DNA of 64,000 nucleotides from Diphasiastrum complanatum (Eukaryota; Streptophyta; Lycopodiopsida; Lycopodiales; Lycopodiaceae): positions 41,125,912 to 41,189,911 of the forward strand of contig CM055104.1 of assembly GCA_029204225.1 (NCBI GenBank), read 5' to 3'. This document shows positions 61,198-64,000 of the stretch, one piece after another (position 1 is the stretch's first letter; the number at the start of each line of letters is the position of its first letter). The position numbers were made by a program, and so were the translations under genes. The notes beneath the pieces are model-generated. The model was not told the DNA's origin. It saw nothing but the letters and a program-made list of their open reading frames with translations, and searched no databases.

Positions 61198-61445
61198 GTC
61201 GGTTGAGATATGATAGAAATCCATCGGTGGAGATCTGACAGAAGTCATCGGTTGAGATCTGACAGAAGCCGTCGATTGAGATCTAACAGAATCCCATCGG
61301 TTGAGATCTGACAAAAGTCGTCGGTTGCGATCTGACAGAAGTCATCGGTTGAGATTTGACACAATCCCGTCGGTTTGAGATCTGAAAGAATCCCATCGGT
61401 TGAGATCTGACAGAATCGTCAGTTGAGATCTGACCAAAATTCATT
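61198..61445. repeat. 24-25-bp tandem repeat, about ten units
   Basis: Unit GGTTGAGATCTGACAGAA followed by GTCGTC, GTCATC or TCCCATC. Confidence 0.9.
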
Positions 61446-61855
61446 ATGAAACAATAGAGCTGTTTGATGCAAGTGAAGAACTTTAAGGAGAAAAATATGA
61501 TTGTGGCTCAAAAATAGAAGTTCTTATGAGAAAGGTGTATCTCAATAAATGTTTATATGCTTGAGATACTAAACAAACAGAAATGAGGTGGGCAAAAAGT
61601 GTTAGAATCTTTTTCATATGGTGTAGCCTATCATTTGTTGACCTAGAACATTCATGACAAATGGATATTTATAGGAAAAAGAAAATGCATAGAAAGTAAA
61701 TAAGTACATGTATGAATTATAAAACAAGAAACGAGGTTAAAAATAGGCATGCAAAATGAGCATTACAAGCAAGAAAATAAGAAAATAAAATAAAAAAGAA
61801 TAAAAAATGTAAAATATATACTAGGAAAAAGGTGTTAAATTGGGTCAACAAAAAA
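61446..61855. other. No recognisable gene
   Basis: AT-rich spacer; a minus-strand 60-codon hydrophobic ORF at 61717-61899 is low-complexity. Confidence 0.55.
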
Positions 61856-64000
61856 CAACTATTCGTAATACCGCCAAAGACGACCACCGTTGACAACAAT
61901 GTCTAGGAGTATTTCGTCAAGTGTTTGCAACTGGACTGCACCATTAGGAAAGATTTTATTAATAGCATACGGTCCCTCACTTTGGAATTTCAATTTGTCG
62001 GGGTGCTTCTTTGATGTATAAAGAAGTACCTGGTCACCTAAGTGTAGATCTTTATTTCGTAAGTGACGGTCATGCCAGGCCTTTTGCCGTCGTTTGTTAA
62101 CCAGTTGTGCGTGGTAAGATATAAGTCTTGTCTCACTAGGCTAACGTAAATAGCCTAGTTTTGACTTGTTGTTCAATTGTAGCTTTTTCACAGAGATCTT
62201 CCATGACTCTTAGTGAAGGGACTAAGAATTCTACGAGCATTACCCGCCTCTTGACCATATACTAGGTGAAAGGGGTAACCCACCTAGTGGCTTTCTTCGG
62301 GGTGGTGCGGTAAGCCCAGATAGCTGAAAAAAGTTTTGTTTCCCAATCAGAATGACTGGTTTCCAACTATCTTTGTCAAAATTTTACATATTGTCTTGTT
62401 AGTTGATTCGGCCTGGCCATTACATCTAGGATAGTGTACTCTTTCTGTGAACGACAAGGTAATGGCATAGTAAATTATCAATGACAACATTTAAAAAATG
62501 CGTGTCGCGATCACTAACTAGCTCTATAGGGCAGCCAATACGTGTAATAATGTTTTCATAAAGAAAACGCTCGACAATTTTTGCGTTGGCATCCTTCGTT
62601 GCTCGAGCCTCAACCCACTTAGTGGCGTAATCTCTGGCTATGAGGATGTAACGAGCTTGGGTATATTCTGCTGCTGGACTGATGGGTTCAACAAAGTCAA
62701 TTCCCCACTTATGGAAGGCTTCGCCTTCTGTAATGGGAGTCAGTAGTGTGAAGTCTGCTTTGGTATTTTTTCTTGGCTCGTTGACAGATATCACACGTTT
62801 TAATAACAGCAAATGTGTCTTTAAACAAATATGGCCACCACAATTCCTGCTCGAGAGTATAATCTTAGCTATGGCTTTAGCAGAGAAATGGCCACCGCCA
62901 ATACCCTCATGAGCCTGAGATATGATAGGTCGTATCTTAGATTCATAAGCGCATCGTCGGATAATACCGTCACATCCCGTTTGTAAAGTGGTCCCGACTA
63001 TTATTTGAAAGGGCGCCGCTTTAAGCAAAATTTTCTTTTTGCCACCGTACTCAGGCCTTCTTTGAGTCTGTATGTTGTGAGGAACTGAGTGATCTCCTCA
63101 ACCCATAAGGGTGTAGCATCAATCTGAAAAAGGCATGCATCAGGGAGATCATCGTTGACTGGTGCAGTTGTTTTTTCAGCATTAGGTAGCCGGGAAAGGT
63201 GATCCGCCATGAAATGTTGGGTCCCTTTCCCTGAACGACTATGCGAAAATTAAATTCCTCTAATATCAACAACCATCGAGGCTATACGTCCCATTTTACA
63301 GGAATTTATTAACGATATATAATAGGGCTTGATGGTCGGTGTAGAATGCAAAGGTTTGGCCTTATAAATAATGTATTAGTTGTTGTACAATATAGACCAT
63401 CGCTAATTGCTTCTCGTTCAGTGGTTGTATAGTTTACTTCAACATGCACCAGTTTGCCTGCTCAAGAAACGTATTGGAAAATCCTTGTCATACTCGTCCG
63501 GTTGCGCAAGAAGACCTCCAATGGCATACCTTACTTGTGTCAAGTATGCAAATGGAATTCTTTGTATAGTCTAGCGAGCGAAGTATGGGTGCCGTGGTAA
63601 GGGCTGTTTTTCAACCCAAAGGCTTTAATTTCGTTCTTTGGGTCCAGCGAGGATCTACCCACAACTAGATTTGGGTTGTTAAAGGCAAGGAAAAATGGTC
63701 TTTCTTCGTAACCGCATTAAGGTTCTTGAGAGTATGACAGATACAACAGTTTGGTTGTTTTTCTTGGGGACAACCACAATGGGTGGACATCTAATCAGTA
63801 TTGTTGGACTTCATAAATGAAGCCAGCAGTCCAACAATTTCTTAATATCTTCATCGATTCTTTTGTGATTGACGAGGTTAACTTCTATAAGGTTTAGCCC
63901 GAATTAGGCTTAGCGTTGTCTTCCAAAGGAATCGTATGAACCACTACTTCAAGTGAAATTCCTTTCATTTCTGCACAGTTCCATGCAAATACATCCCTGT
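61856..64000 (-). pseudogene. Ty3/gypsy pol (RT end, RNase H, integrase), runs off the window
   Basis: From the right, 64000-63600 has decayed RT fragments, then AIGGLLAQPDEYDKDFPI and NYTTTEREA..MVY (RNase H, about 63560-63400). ADHLSRLPNAE (63207) ends RNase H. Integrase follows: HEGIGGGHFSAKAIAKIIL (zinc region), KWGIDFVEPISPAAEYTQAR, ILIARDYATKWVEARATKDA and GCPIELVSDRDTHF (catalytic Asp residues) in 63028-62426. The integrase C-terminus WHDRHLRNKDLHLGDQVLLY and KLKFQSEGPYAINKIFPNGA is readable at 62080-61930. Frame breaks occur throughout. PR and gag lie outside the window. Confidence 0.8.

Overview
The window looks like intergenic, repeat-dominated nuclear DNA of a land plant, probably an angiosperm. 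The evidence is Ty1/copia elements primed by the initiator-Met tRNA, Ty3/gypsy elements, Helitron-like sequences, very long GA/CT arrays, a CENH3-like histone fold and clustered ACACGTGT (G-box) elements. I see no rRNA or tRNA genes, no prokaryotic operons and no CRISPR array. No clearly intact host gene was found. Nearly everything coding is a mobile-element protein or a captured, decayed gene.

Layout. 1-2.4 kb: nothing recognisable. 2.4-5.9 kb (minus): a decayed Helitron-like element (N-terminal transposase domain, PIF1-type helicase) with a GIY-YIG nuclease-like ORF downstream. 5.8-7.8 kb: a gypsy gag-integrase remnant (+) abutting a copia gag remnant (-). 8.19-21.68 kb: a direct tandem segmental duplication, copy A 8187-14375 and copy B 14376-21684. 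Each copy holds an 18-bp minisatellite, 366-bp repeats, an LTR-like repeat and a gag-only LTR element; copy B carries a further 590-bp internal duplication. 21.7-31.1 kb: microsatellites, two Helitron-like 3' ends facing each other across a (TA)n tract, a 1.07-kb 18-bp minisatellite and two long palindromes.

31.37-40.0 kb is the most unusual part. Two tandem minus-strand gene copies join a CENH3-like histone fold in one reading frame to an Ulp1-type (C48) cysteine protease domain with recognisable introns. They are followed by a divergent promoter region with nine CACGTG boxes and a repeated GCACAAG..CGATATG motif, a plus-strand gene of unknown function, and a multi-exon minus-strand gene that looks like a transposase. 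The copies carry stop codons and other damage. Where the paralogues can be compared, all five stops are C-to-T changes. The ensemble may be a large, undescribed DNA transposon, but I could not identify terminal inverted repeats.

40-46.5 kb: mostly featureless, with one miniature LTR element (TRIM-like). 46.5-60 kb: a three-level nest. A minus-strand gypsy element was interrupted by a minus-strand copia element (copia-1). That was in turn interrupted by a plus-strand copia element (copia-2, 48332-53727) with 654-bp LTRs and a 5-bp target duplication GCGCT; copia-2 has lost most of pol. 60-64 kb: an LTR/PBS remnant, 24-bp tandem repeats and the pol gene of another minus-strand gypsy element running off the window end.
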